DNA of 64,000 nt from Seminavis robusta (GCA_903772945.1 CAICTM010000042.1:62001-126000), one strand, 5' to 3'; shown: positions 43,986 through 54,766, counted from the stretch's first letter. Notes: generated by a model not told the origin, from the letters alone. Made by a program: numbers and translations.

Positions 43986-44772
43986 ATGGCATGGAGTGAC
44001 GACGATTGGTTTGTTCACTGTAACAGCGGCAATTGGCTCTGGAACAATGTTGGTTTTGGAGCCCTCTTTGGTCTGCTTTGCTTCTGGACGATTTATGTGA
44101 CGCTGATTGTGATCGAGAAAGCGTGGGGGAAATTTCGACAATGGCAAGATTACAACCATAAAGCAGTTCCAATCCAAGGCACTCTAGTTCAGAAAATTCA
44201 TCATGATCTACCACGGACCCGACATCGTGCACCAGATGACCATACTAGTGAAGATACAGACTCGTACTATCTTCATATCCAATACGACATGCCAATTTTT
44301 CTGCAGTCAGAAGAGGAGGAAGAACGAGAAGACGAGGAGGAGAACGAAGGCAACGGCGTTGGCGCTCACAATACCGGTAGCATCACAAGACTCCGTGTGG
44401 GTGTGCATGGCAATGATGCTGGTAGTCGCCTTGATCCTTTGCTTTGTCCGAAGTATCTGGTGTGGCCATCACGTATACTCATCAGAGGAAGTGCGGCGTC
44501 GCATCCAAGAGCAACGGGAGAGGACAGCAGCAATGGCTCCTTTACTGGAGGAATACGCTCGTTCCAATGAGCAATACAATGCTCTGTTAGATTCCATTAG
44601 TCGACAGATTGGAGCCGGGGCACAAGACTCCTGGAGACTGGGCGAGGATGACTTTCGGGATTTCTTCCATCGAGCAGCGATGCAGGCTAATGTGGATGCG
44701 GGCATAGTTCATCCTTTCTCAGTCGAGACGGAGATGGTTTCCACCCACAACGGCACCAACGAGCTCTCGTAG
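43986..44772 (+). CDS. Two-helix membrane protein, possibly DUF3592-like; frame change inside
   Basis: The start at ATG 43986 gives MAWSDDDWFVHC and a first TM segment (GALFGLLCFWTIYVTLIVIE). A region resembling DUF3592-type domains follows (PIQGTLVQKIHH, DSYYLHIQYDMP). The conserved-looking second half is in the next frame: SVWVCMAMMLVVALILCFVR (second TM), then SSEEVRRRIQEQRERTAAMA and a soluble tail ending NGTNELS. A 43-nt interval at 44264-44306 (GT...TTTTTCTGCAG) would join the frames, giving exons 43986-44263 and 44307-44772 and 247 residues, but it would remove YYLHIQYDMP. A frameshift in the Glu-rich tract near 44320-44345 is the alternative. Both halves look real; the junction is uncertain. 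Confidence 0.6.
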
Positions 44773-45107
44773 CGCCGTTAAGCTGAGTGGAGACTTGAAG
44801 CAGTTGATTTCACCTGGCCAATACTCTCGGCAGCCGCACTCCTTCAAACAGCCAGCCAATTTCTACTCTTAGTCTGATGCTACTGATTTGAACGCTGCCC
44901 TCCGTATGTGGATTTGTCGATGGGAGAGACAACGTGGCATAGTTGACTATCGGTATAACAAGCCGGTACAGTGTACTACGATTCAAGTACAAGGAGGAAG
45001 TTTTTGCAACACTGTGTCAAAAATGATAATATGTACATCTAATAATAGTGATCCCTGGGTTTCTCGTGTCTATGCAAAAAGTGAAGGCTCTCACCAAGAG
45101 GAAACCC
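44773..45107. other. Intergenic between convergent genes
   Basis: 3' flank of the membrane protein gene and of MGN protein 4. Nothing else seen. Confidence 0.5.
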
Positions 45108-45599
45108 TTAGGCACCTTTGGCGATTGCGGGTTTGGGCTGGCCCCCCGGAGATGTGCTGGGCACATTGATGCTCGAAGGAATGAAAATGTTCTCTTCCTC
45201 ATCTTCCTCGAGCGCTTTCTTGAGATTGTACTCGGATTTCTTGGATCGTTGCTCCACAAACTTGCGCAGAAGATCATCTCCATCCTTGCTCTGCTCTTTG
45301 ACGGTCTGCACAAACTCCAGGATCTGGTCAAGTGTCTCTTCGCTGGCCCACTCGGTCGCCTCGATCCGGTCGGTTTGACGCTTGGAAAGGATCAAGCCAA
45401 ACGAATCGATCCTTCCAAACGAACTCACAGATTTAGTACGTCGCATGTTACCATTCTTCTTGTTTTCGCGCCGGGCAGGAGAAGTCTGTCCATCTTTGCT
45501 CGATGGAATGATGGAATCATCAAAGGACTTCAGGCGTCGACCATTCCGTCGTTTCTGTGCCGTGCCATCGGGGGAGAATTGACTGGAAGTGTTGCCCAT
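45108..45599 (-). CDS. MGN-family small protein 4
   Basis: 163 residues from the ATG at 45599, the longest member. It begins MGNTSS, with Gly2 and Ser6. The basic linker is long (KRRNGRRLKSF, RRENKKNGNMRRTKSVSSFG). The family motif is recognisable but more diverged at about 100-130: LDQILEFVQTVKEQSKDGDD, LLRKFVEQRSKKSE. It is followed by an acidic run (LEEDEEENIF) and a Pro/Ser/Gly tail. AGATTGTGAGCA lies 52 bp upstream (45651-45662). Assignment to the family rests on the N-terminus, the linker, the LxxILxxVxxxK...LLxxFV pattern and the shared upstream element. Function unknown. Confidence 0.72.
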   Translation of the reverse strand: MGNTSSQFSPDGTAQKRRNGRRLKSFDDSIIPSSKDGQTSPARRENKKNGNMRRTKSVSSFGRIDSFGLILSKRQTDRIEATEWASEETLDQILEFVQTVKEQSKDGDDLLRKFVEQRSKKSEYNLKKALEEDEEENIFIPSSINVPSTSPGGQPKPAIAKGA

Positions 45600-47152
45600 T
45601 TTGATGACTTTTTCTGCTGCCTGCTTGGGATTATTTTGAACTAAGAAGAAAGATTGTGAGCAGTATTGAAAACCTTCATGCCTTGTACAGGAAACCTTCA
45701 TCGATCACAAAAGCTTCCCAAACCAAAATCTTTGGCTTCTGTAAAAAACAGTTCGCCATGTGACAGCTGATGCTACCGCTACATTTAAACATGTTGTACG
45801 TGTACTGAGGTGGTAGTAAAATAAATACCGGTGGGTGTTTCCAGGTCTTTTTACCACGCCATTCTTGCCTGTGACCAACTTATAAATCTCAAGTCCAGTT
45901 GATAGTTTCAATGCTGCAAGCTGTTTAATGTGAAGTGCCGGTAAATAATGCTTCCAGAGCAGTACGTGTTTGCTTTCTTCATCAGTTGTTAAACCCTGGT
46001 CGTCAATCGATGCAATTTGGGATTCTTTGAGGTCCAGCAAGAAGTTCCAAGAGCAGGGGAGACTTTTTTTGTGGACGGTGGACGCGCTTATTTTGGAATA
46101 ATAAGCCCGCCAGAATCGAATCCAGGATCAATGTACAACTACCTTTGTACCGCTACTTACTCTGACTACAATGTTGAGCAAACCAATGACATGTATCTCT
46201 TCCGACAGCAGAGCAGCCCTTTTACAAAGTTTTGGAGTTTATTGGAACAAGCTCCAGCGGCGGCTGTGCTGGCATTCTTGATGACTTGGAGCTGTCGCTG
46301 ACTTCAGCCGGAAGTGCTGCAAGCAATCTTTTCGATACATATTGGTACCGGTACCACAGATATGGAAAAGCGCTTTGTGCAATGTCAGTGCAAAATAAAC
46401 TTGTGCTCCTGGCTGGTTGCCGGAGCTTCGCCACCGTCCCGCCGTCAAAAGAATTCTCCAAAGACGGCTGACTTAGATTTCTCGTTGGATAGGGAATTGT
46501 ACGATATAATGACGGATCTCGCTCTGGATATGCAGATAGTTCAACGGTGTGCCGAGAGTGCAGCAACCACCCTGCCTCAGCCAAAATGGCGTCCTCCATT
46601 TGCCGCCCGAAGTAGGCGGTGCCGCTAGGCCTGTCAGCAGGCTTCAGTGAACTGGTGAGAGCTATGGAGATATAGCAAAGTTGGTTGTAACCACAAGTTG
46701 ACTCAAACTGTCTGCACCAGCCCAGGATCTCAAGCAACTTGGATATCTCGAGAAGCCTTCAGTTTCTGTGTCTGCCGTCGCAGATCTCTGGTCAACTTCT
46801 GCGAACTTCCCCCCAAGATATGCTCCAACGCTTCTTTAGCGGCTAGATTGGTTTATCGAAGAGTCAACCTTCGACGGATGAACCATCATGGTGGTTGCAG
46901 CTGTGGTTGCGAAGAGAGCACTACCCGTACCGATACAGGATCTGTGGCAGCTAGTCTAGTATCTTCCCGGCCTTTTAGCTGGAGGCAGGAGCAACGAAGG
47001 GAAAATCCATAGGTTGAGACAATCAATATTATTTTAGAGTCTACGAGATTGGTAGTCTAGCTAGAGAACATCTCCTGTGACTTTTACGGACTGTGAACGC
47101 TCCTGGAGTGAATCAATCAATCAACTCCAACCCCAGTGCTTCGAACACATGG
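45600..47152. other. Intergenic, no convincing gene
   Basis: The longest frame (46222-46737 minus, 171 codons) starts with TTG and has no domain; several frames on both strands are open over the same DNA. TACCGGTA near 46343. Confidence 0.4.
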
Positions 47153-47455
47153 CTATTCTTTCTTGCCATAGTTCTTGGCAATATTCTTGACAATGGATAC
47201 CTTGTTACCATTGCAATCTTCAAAGCGGACCACCGTCTTCTTCTTATACATGCCAGAGCCATAACCAGATCCACTGACATGCCACTTGCTCTTCTTGACA
47301 ATCTTGAGGCCACGTTGAGCAGCGCACACTTCCTCCAACTTGTCCTTGCGTTGCTGAACAAGTCCACCAGAAGCAAAGGAAGGTGAAGTTTCAGAGGAGA
47401 ACTTCATGTTGTTCGAACCATTGGCTGTGTTGGTTCCACGGTGAATAGATGTCAT
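47153..47455 (-). CDS. Small basic protein, unknown function
   Basis: 100 residues from the ATG at 47455 (MTSIHRGTNTANGSNNMKFS). The first 35 residues are Ser/Thr/Asn-rich. The C-terminal half is compact: KDKLEEVCAAQRGLKIVKKS, KWHVSGSGYGSGMYKKKTVV, RFEDCNGNKVSIVKNIAKNY, ending GKKE. The alternation of short strands and Gly-rich turns suggests a small beta fold, but I recognise no family. Two TTTTGTGAGC sequences lie 50-80 bp upstream, similar to the CTCACAA element of neighbouring genes. The open frame continues upstream; a longer start is possible. Confidence 0.55.
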   Translation of the reverse strand: MTSIHRGTNTANGSNNMKFSSETSPSFASGGLVQQRKDKLEEVCAAQRGLKIVKKSKWHVSGSGYGSGMYKKKTVVRFEDCNGNKVSIVKNIAKNYGKKE

Positions 47456-48152
47456 GCTTGTAGTTGTTGAGATGAAAGAATCGATTGTCTGTTGTGTGAT
47501 GGTTTTGTGAGCCAAGCAAGTTAGTTTTGTGAGCTGAAGGTATCCACTCAACACGAGGATCAGGATTTCGTCTCGGAACTTGGAAACGGTCCTCAAACTT
47601 CTCGTTGCACGAACTCGAAGCACATCATGGCCGATTGTCCAAAAAAGTCGGGTTGAATTGACGGAAACGGTCGTCATCATGCTCATCAGTGCCATTGGCA
47701 ACGAGAACGTCGGACGTCCGGCGGGGTTTAATCTTGGGGTTTCAAACAGTTTTCAAAGCCGTTTACATGTATCGGAAAGCGCGATTTTCTTTGGTGTCTC
47801 GAATGCAGCACTTTTACCCCTCTTGCTAGCTAGAGGACTGAAATTGAAGTGTTGTTGTCTAGCTTAGCTCCCTGTCGATCGCGAAGAGGGTCGTTCAAGA
47901 ACCTATACGGTACTGTACGGTACTTTGGATGAATCAGTCAAACCGTAATCTCACGATAACAACACCATCAATATTGTTTTGTTCCTCCTCCGAAGATAAA
48001 AAGGTGCTACATGCTTTGCTTAATATTGGTGGCATGAACTGCCAAAGAACGGAGATGCGTTGGTTGGGAGTCCAACCTGATGATTTCCTAAAAATCTTTG
48101 TTGCACAGCGATTTTCCTCTCGCCATCAATAGGATTCAATCTATTCCGGGGG
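47456..48152. other. Intergenic, no gene seen
   Basis: Upstream region of the small basic protein and downstream region of NDUFS5. Confidence 0.45.
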
Positions 48153-48519
48153 CTAGCTTCCTTTCGCGGCCAGCTTTTGCAGCTCTTTTTCCTGATCGGC
48201 ATATCGTCTTCCTTGCTTGGCCATGACCCGCTCCTGTGCCTGAATGTCAGCAATCATCTTGTGCTCCTTGCGGCCATGAAGGCACTCAAAGTAATCCTCA
48301 CGTTCCGCAAAACACAGCATGGGATGACTCTTCTCATCACGCTGGCTCTAAATACACAATAAAACACCAAACAGAGGTTGGAAAACTAATGCACCCATTG
48401 GCAAGGTGAAGATCGCTTAGCAGGGTGAAGATTCCAGCACTTACCATGCACTTTTTGAAATCCGCGTAGAACGGATAGCATCGGCCGATGCCACCTCGGA
48501 TACCGTATCCACTAGCCAT
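48153..48519 (-). CDS. NDUFS5: Complex I subunit NDUFS5-like, two exons
   Basis: Exons 48445-48519 and 48153-48347 join across a 97-nt GT-AG intron (donor ATG|GTAAGTG, acceptor TATTTAG), giving 89 residues from the ATG at 48519. The protein has a twin CX9C motif: C14 and C24 (GRCYPFYADFKKCM), then C37 and C47 (LCFAEREDYFECLHGRKEHK). Spacing, the D-Y/F-F-E-C-L-x-x-x-K signature and the long basic C-terminal helix match the 15-kDa NDUFS5 subunit of mitochondrial NADH dehydrogenase, an intermembrane-space MIA40 substrate. No presequence is expected. Neither exon alone gives a long frame, so the gene is easily missed. Another twin-CX9C protein (for example a COX assembly factor) is the main alternative. 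Confidence 0.82.
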
Positions 48520-49147
48520 TCTTATTAACCTCTAAGACGCAGTATTATTGGACGCAAAGTCTATCAACAGCAACAGCTCTGACAAGTTGATGCCTTGTTG
48601 GTTGGTTGTTGTTGTTGAGGGTGCCGATGGATTGCGGATCGCTGTTGGATGACGTATTACAAGACGGTGAAGCTGCAATGCATGGAAACTGCCGATGAGC
48701 CCTAGTCGATCACTCCATTCGCATTTTGCCGAGCTGGGAGCGCTATCGGTAGCCTTGTAGATTGTAGACCATCCCAGCCATTGTACACTTGTCACGGTAG
48801 TTGTAGACATCTATCTAGATGCTATCTAGGAGAGTCCAACGCAGGGCAAGCAAGGTTGGTGGGCTGCTAGTTAGGAGCATGACTTGAAACAGGTTGTTTC
48901 GCAACAGGCTTCCTAACAGGTGTTCGGCTGAAATGCTGTGCTCTGAGTGGCCTGGAAGGACAGCTAGCTAGCGGAACAAAGACACACAGCCAATTCTGCT
49001 TCTCAATACCATGACGAAGACTACTGGAATAATATCAAAACTGGAATCTAGTGTATTTAGTTAGAAGTGAGGCATTGGCTGCGACTGAAAACGCAAAATT
49101 GTTAGTGTACACAAAGAGGATGTCTCCCTCCACGGAACCGGCTCTGG
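48520..49147. other. Intergenic, no gene seen
   Basis: Upstream of NDUFS5 and downstream of MGN protein 5. Short frames only. Confidence 0.45.
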
Positions 49148-49555
49148 TTAAGCGGTCTTTGCAGTGGCAGACTTGAGATGCTTGTCCTCCATGACAACAA
49201 CGCTCCTCACCGGAGCATCGCCGTCAATGTCCTCATCTTCCTCGTCGCCATCGATGAAAACCTGGATCTTCTTGGACGATTTCAATTGTTTCTTGACGTA
49301 CTTTCGCAGTTCCTTGACATCGTCAATCTTTTGGCCCCTGTTGGCTGAGTACACCACGTCGTAGATTTGATTGATCAATTCCTCGTCGATTCCATCCAGG
49401 CTATTGCCACTGGCATTGCTTGGCAGATCCTTGGGTTTGGAAGTTCTCTTTCTCCTGCGAGGGGAAGAAGAAATCTTGACCGTGCTTTTGGTCAGGTCGA
49501 GGCTCTCGCAAATCTCTTTACACTTCTTCTCGGATGTGCCGTTGACATTGCCCAT
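49148..49555 (-). CDS. MGN-family small protein 5 (diverged)
   Basis: 135 residues from the ATG at 49555. It begins MGNVNGTSEKK: Gly2 is present, but position 6 is Gly, so myristoylation is less certain. The basic linker (SSPRRRKRTSKPKD) leads to a helical region at about 54-92 (IDEELINQIYDVVYSANRGQ, VKELRKYVKKQLKSS) that matches the family motif in length and hydrophobic spacing but not in its ELK-D-G-LL-EF core. An acidic patch follows (DGDEEDEDIDGD). Like the others, it is minus-strand and single-exon. It lacks the CTCACAAT element upstream. It may be a distant member or a convergent short protein. Confidence 0.6.
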   Translation of the reverse strand: MGNVNGTSEKKCKEICESLDLTKSTVKISSSPRRRKRTSKPKDLPSNASGNSLDGIDEELINQIYDVVYSANRGQKIDDVKELRKYVKKQLKSSKKIQVFIDGDEEDEDIDGDAPVRSVVVMEDKHLKSATAKTA

Positions 49556-51237
49556 GGTAAAAGTTGGTGATTCTTAATAGTAGTTTGTGTGAAGGTTTTG
49601 AGCCCAGAAAACAAACAAGGAGGAGGAGATTATGCGCTTTGGAAGATTTTATGGATGCTGGTACCGGTACGTCTTGAACCTTAGCTTTTAGCTGATCTTC
49701 CTTCCTTGGCCTGATCCCACTTCGGAGTCTGTAATTGCCATAGCTATTGCCATAGAGAGAAACATGATCGAAAAGCGATAGCAGAGAAGAAGATGGGAGG
49801 TGAAGTTCTGAAGCTCTCAATGACCGAGAGCACCACACTTAAAGGACATCTTGAAGCCTTTCTGTTCTTCCATCGGTTGTTGTGAACTTTTCGCGAAAGA
49901 ACGGCCGGAAAAGACCTTTGAAGAGATCCCCCGGCGTCCGCATCAGCCCCACATCGCCATACATACAATGTCATGTACTCACTTGGCTTTTCGTGAACAT
50001 TATTTAAAGGGATGTGTTAGTGCGTACCGGTAGGGAGGAAGTGCACAAGGCAAAGGTGAACAAGTTTTGACCAGCGGAAATGACATGTTTTTGAAGACTT
50101 AGCTAGACTGGACCTTCATCTTGGATTATTTATCAATGGTAGTTGACCCTTTTAAGACATTTTATTCAGATGATCCTTGCACCTGGAAATAATGATAAAT
50201 ACAAATGTGACTTGGTTTGAAGCTTACTGGACTGGCAAAATGGTTTCCAAACCAAAGTCTGAATCTCCGAAAACACGAGTGGTGCGTGATTGCCTTGACC
50301 CTTGAAGCCAAGCAACATAGCAACATCATCAGCAAGAGCTGAAGCCGAATGGAGACTGATACTGACTGGAGATTCCCTTTGGTCCGCCCTGTGTGAACTA
50401 TTGTGCTGATGGGACAGGTAGAGCTCCTCAGCCAACATTGAGGTTCTCAGGCTCACAAAGGATATTACCCGGCAGCTCGAGCTCTTCTAGCTTCCACTCT
50501 GCTGTTGTAGGTAGACTACAGGCACTGCGGCTTCAGAATGATTTGATTTGATTCGATTCGATTCAATCCGGCGTGCAAGCAGCCGTCAACCCACACCCAG
50601 TTGTCCAAGTGTGATCGCGGCAGCGTCAGCAGATCGCTCCTGAGCTGTCACGTTTTTAGCTGTTCTACGAATGGGGTATTCGCGGAGGATATCGAAACAA
50701 GAGCTTCGAACTTCGAACTACACCTGTACTACGTGTAATAGATAATAGACTATGCGAAAGGCCGAGAATAGTATGGACAGGGTTCAAGATCACGAAGTAC
50801 CGTACGGTGGCAAAGATCATGATATGAATTTCATTTTCGCTAGCTCGCTACTAGCTAGTGGACCAATGCCCGCAGAGGGCTAAGGGAAACAAGAGGAGAG
50901 GAAACATTGAGGAAATCTTGTCGAGGAAACGCATGGTTGGAGCGATTAGGTCCTTTGTGCTATTCTATAAAAGCTATAATAGTGAATTCGATTGAAGCCA
51001 TCAACTGCATGGTCTCAGGATGATTCGTCTAATCCTTCTTTCGACCGAGCCCATGTGCAGATTGCATGATGCGTCATGAAAGAGAGAATTAGCAGTGCAA
51101 GAGGGAATGTGCACTAGCTACCTAGACCGTTGAATTTGCAGGCATTCAGGCATTCCACCAAAGGATGATGCAGTCATTCATAGTTTCAAAAAGAGCCCAA
51201 CGTAGAAAGAATGCTACGTTACAAGTCCTAGCGGCTC
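49556..51237. other. Intergenic, no gene seen
   Basis: A GATTCGATTC run lies near 50545. TACCGGTA near 49661 and 50023. Short frames such as 50166-50456 minus have no support. Confidence 0.45.
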
Positions 51238-53229
51238 TCATTCTTCAAGTCCGCCGTGGTGTTCATCTTCCTCGTCCTCTCCGTGTGCACTGGAGTGCTG
51301 ATAATCCCCGAAACCACCCTCCATGGGTCTTCCCAAGCCGTCTTGTTGGCCCATACCCATAGGGGCCGGTTGATTGAAGCCCCCCACCATTGAGAGAGGT
51401 TGCATCGGATGAGTCAGTCCCCGTTGCTGATACATCATTGACTGGAGGTGGTGCTGGTTGTGTTGATGACCGTATTGATGAGGCTGCATTGGCATTGGCC
51501 ACTGCTGCTGTTGAGCCATTGCCTGTTGCTGGGCCATTGCCTGTTGAAATGGGATCTGTTGGTGGGGATGTAAATGCATGGTCGGCAAAAAGGGTGACAC
51601 TAGTTGGCCTTCGGGGGGCTGGACCGCTGCAAGATTCCCTCGGCCAGCAGTGGGGGGCACCCGCCCTGCAGGGTCTGGTTGCCGCCCCTGGAGAACGGGT
51701 AACGGTGCCTCCCTGATCGGAATGGGCTCCAAGTCAATACGCTGTTCCTGTTGTGTGGGTGAAAGCTGGAAGGACGGTGGATTGGTAGCAAGGGGCACCT
51801 GCATGTTGCCGCCTCCAGGATACATGTGGTGGGTGTGATTGTGGTTGAGATCATACATGAAGGGGTTTTGGAGGAACTGTTGTTGCTGCTGCTGTTGCTG
51901 TTGTCGTGCCATACCGCTGGCGGTGAAGGCAAGTGGCATTTGAGGAAGTAGCCCTGGAAGCGGTTGTTGGGGGGCTTGCCCCGCTGCTGAAGCAGCAGCA
52001 GACAAGCTGGGGTTTGGAATGTTGGGAAACACTATTCCAATGGAGCACCGACCGCAGCAAGGAAACGGAGAGGGAATGGATGAGTGCGCACATGTCAATT
52101 GGACAGAGTATGCCGGTATCCATGCAATCACTTACCTTCATTGGTGGCTGCACTGCTTAGGGACAATGACGGGGTTGGCATCGTATCAGCCCCGGCACTA
52201 TCCCCAGTTCCTCCTGAAGGGGGGAGGTCAGCTGCTTTTGATTTTGCTCGCTTGGCTCGTTTGGCTGGCCTAGGTCTTGACGGCGGCCAAGCTTCCTTGT
52301 CTGAGGATTCTTCTTCGGGTTCTTTGCAAACGCTAGCAGACCGTTCGCGAGACTGCGTGGCCTGACTTTCCTGACGAGATTGGCTCTGGTGGCTTCGTTG
52401 GGTAGCATCAATCAAAGCGTGGCTCTGCTTCATGTCCTTTTCCTTTTGTCGTCTTCTCTTTGCCTTGGTGCTCGATCGATACTGTGGGTGAAAACATACA
52501 TCACAGCATGCATGAAGAGCAAGATCAGAGTTGGAAAGGGCCGAGCGATTGCATAAGCTCATTGCAAGGAGACTTACCTGATGATGGAGCATATCCCTGA
52601 AGGACTGATGGCAACAGAGGGGCACATCCGTCAGCATCATGAACCAGTATAAATTAGGGTAGCAAGGCATGTTTACCATTGAGTCTTACCTGGCCAGTCT
52701 TCTCCCTGGCGATGTGATCTGTAACCGTGAACCAAGTTCCATTGACGCATCGGACAAAGCCCCCTTGTGGGCTCAGCTCCTTGATGGACTCGACTATCCC
52801 GGATACAATGGCTGACTTTTCTTGCTTGTTGGTTGTCTTGGAGTATCTCTCCAGATTGTCTTTGATAGTGGACCGATACCTGACATTTCCGGGGGCATTC
52901 ATGGCCCATTTGCCTCGTGAACAAACTACATCGTATTCCCCTGGTTTGAAGTCATCGCCTAGTTTGTCCAGCAAGTCCTTTGTGGATGACGTCGTGGATA
53001 TGTATGGTTTCGTCTCGCCTTTGTCGTCATCTGCGGCATCTGAAAGTGCATTGCTCCCTCGTCTACGGCTTTGGCCTGAAACACTGGGGTCCGGTTTGCG
53101 GCTACTACTGGGTTTCTTCTCGTCCTTCCTTTTCTCATCGTCGTCGCTCTCTTTCCCTTGAAGCATAACCCTCTCTAGGATAAAGTCAATTCTGCTCAAG
53201 GTGGGGGTGGTTGGGGTTCTATGAGCCAT
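51238..53229 (-). CDS. DUF6824-domain regulatory protein, four exons with 27-nt microexon
   Basis: Exons 52690-53229, 52578-52604, 52136-52481 and 51238-52031, all GT-AG and in frame, give 568 residues from the ATG at 53229. A basic Ser-rich N-terminus leads into the DUF6824-type domain at about 95-195: KPGEYDVVCSRGKWAMNAPG-NVRYRSTI, KSAIVSGIVESIKEL, GGFVRCVNGTWFTVTD and AREKTGQ. The microexon supplies SFRDMLHHQ, and exon 3 continues YRSSTKAKRRRQKEKDMK, so splicing restores the full domain end. Exon 3 has a basic cluster (RPAKRAKRAKSKA). Exon 4 is a Gln/Met/His/Pro-rich activation-like region with a Gln run. The domain is abundant in diatoms and often linked to transcription control; that role here is inference. 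Met at 53229 was chosen because the longer frame has no earlier ATG. Confidence 0.82.
52578..52604 (-). other. 27-nt microexon encoding SFRDMLHHQ
   Basis: Flanked by GTTGCCATCAG (acceptor) and GTAAGTCTCC (donor). Its nine codons join exon 1 (AREKTGQ) and exon 3 (YRSSTKAK) in phase 0 at both ends. The FRD motif after AREK-Q is the expected end of the domain. Confidence 0.78.
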
Positions 53230-54766
53230 GGGATGTCCATCCGATACTAATAGTTCCACGTTCTGATTTGCACACTCTGTTTTTGGTGGTCGGGATTAGA
53301 ACGTAATGAGTCTGTGTTTTAAAGGTGATGGCTGCAAGAGATATTGAAAGCAACGTAGTGTGACGACTTATCAATTGGTAAAGTTGCATTGCTCATCAAT
53401 CAAATCTTGCCTTTTCCCACCCCAGCACAAAGCAGAAAAACCTATTCGCACATTGGGCTGCATGGCCTGGTTGGGTTCGCTTCGAATTCCCTGGAAATAA
53501 CGTGCGTACGGTACGATACGAAGTCTAAGCGCTGCATTGGTGGTGGTCTCATCGATGTGTATACCAGCCACACCGGCCAAGTCTGCATACAGTTTTAACC
53601 TGGCACACAGCATTACCACCCACCACACCCCAGTGTGCACATTTCAGTAGGCCATTCATTCATTCGCGGCTAGTAGAGCACTTGAAGATGTTTGCCCAAG
53701 CTATGTTCAGGAAGACTATCGACTGTCACGTGTTTAACAATGAGGATCCGTTTCTATCCAGAAGAGAAGGTCTCCTTCTCGATAATTATTACATGGATTT
53801 CACATTGGACATTTTTGAGGGAACATGAAGCCTTATTCAATGATTTAGTGTTCTCATGACTTTTAAGCCTTAAAACAAGGTAGACACAGCCAGAACTCAT
53901 TAAAAAGAGCTCAAGAAGATGGGATCTTTTATCAGCAGCCATTCACAAATTAATTGTTGTCAGCAACGCTATTAATAAACCAGGGAGCTACTCTAGAGGT
54001 CATACCGAAAGGGAAGCTTTCGGATGTCCTCCTTCCCTTTTCAGCGCATCGAGGTGGAGTTCTCGGTCGAGTCCAGTGGTTGGCTGGGGATGGAGATCTT
54101 GAATCTTGAGGCATGAGACACACGATTGCTTTTATTGGTATTTTGGTGGGCGTCTCCTTTTGATCCTTTTGAGGAACCAGTCATTGTCTTTATTTCCCTT
54201 CCGCTGTGCGGTCGCTTTCCCAATCCAGTGGCTGACTAACTTACTTCCTCTATTTTTCTTGAGGAGTGACAAATCCAGAGGACTTTTGATCTGCCTACTA
54301 AGATGAAATCCGTTTTCTCTCGACTCGGTGTCTTGAATCGAACCAAAGGCTCAAGGATGCAGATGCAACTTCCTTCCAACTACCGGCTAGCTCGAACAAT
54401 TTTAACTGGGTTGGAATGTTCAGAATCAGGGCAGGCGGTGAGCTTGCTGCTAGCGCTCCAGAACACTAGAGCTGCATATCAATAATAGTTTTGCAGCCCT
54501 CTAACGTGAAACACAAGGAAGGTACCGCCCAAGTAGCGGTACGTACTAGTACCGGTAGTAACACTGGGGTTGCTTGAACGCCGCTTGAAGTTGCATTGTG
54601 AGCGGAGAAATTGGTGGCCAGATGTGGAAAAAATGCTGACGAGGTGCATCGAAGACATAATAGAATGAACGTACGGAATGTTTTCACGAAAAAGAGCTGT
54701 ACCAGAATGGTCTCAGATTGCCTCAAGAATGGTCCTCTGGATTTCTTTTTTATACGTGCTTTCTAT
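53230..54766. other. Intergenic, no gene seen
   Basis: Between the DUF6824 gene and the inner end of the right inverted repeat. Overlapping short frames only; TACCGGTA near 54550. Confidence 0.4.

Noticed and set aside
46222-46737. 171-codon minus-strand frame
   Set aside because: It begins with TTG, has no domain and no promoter-like element, and plus-strand frames are open over the same DNA.
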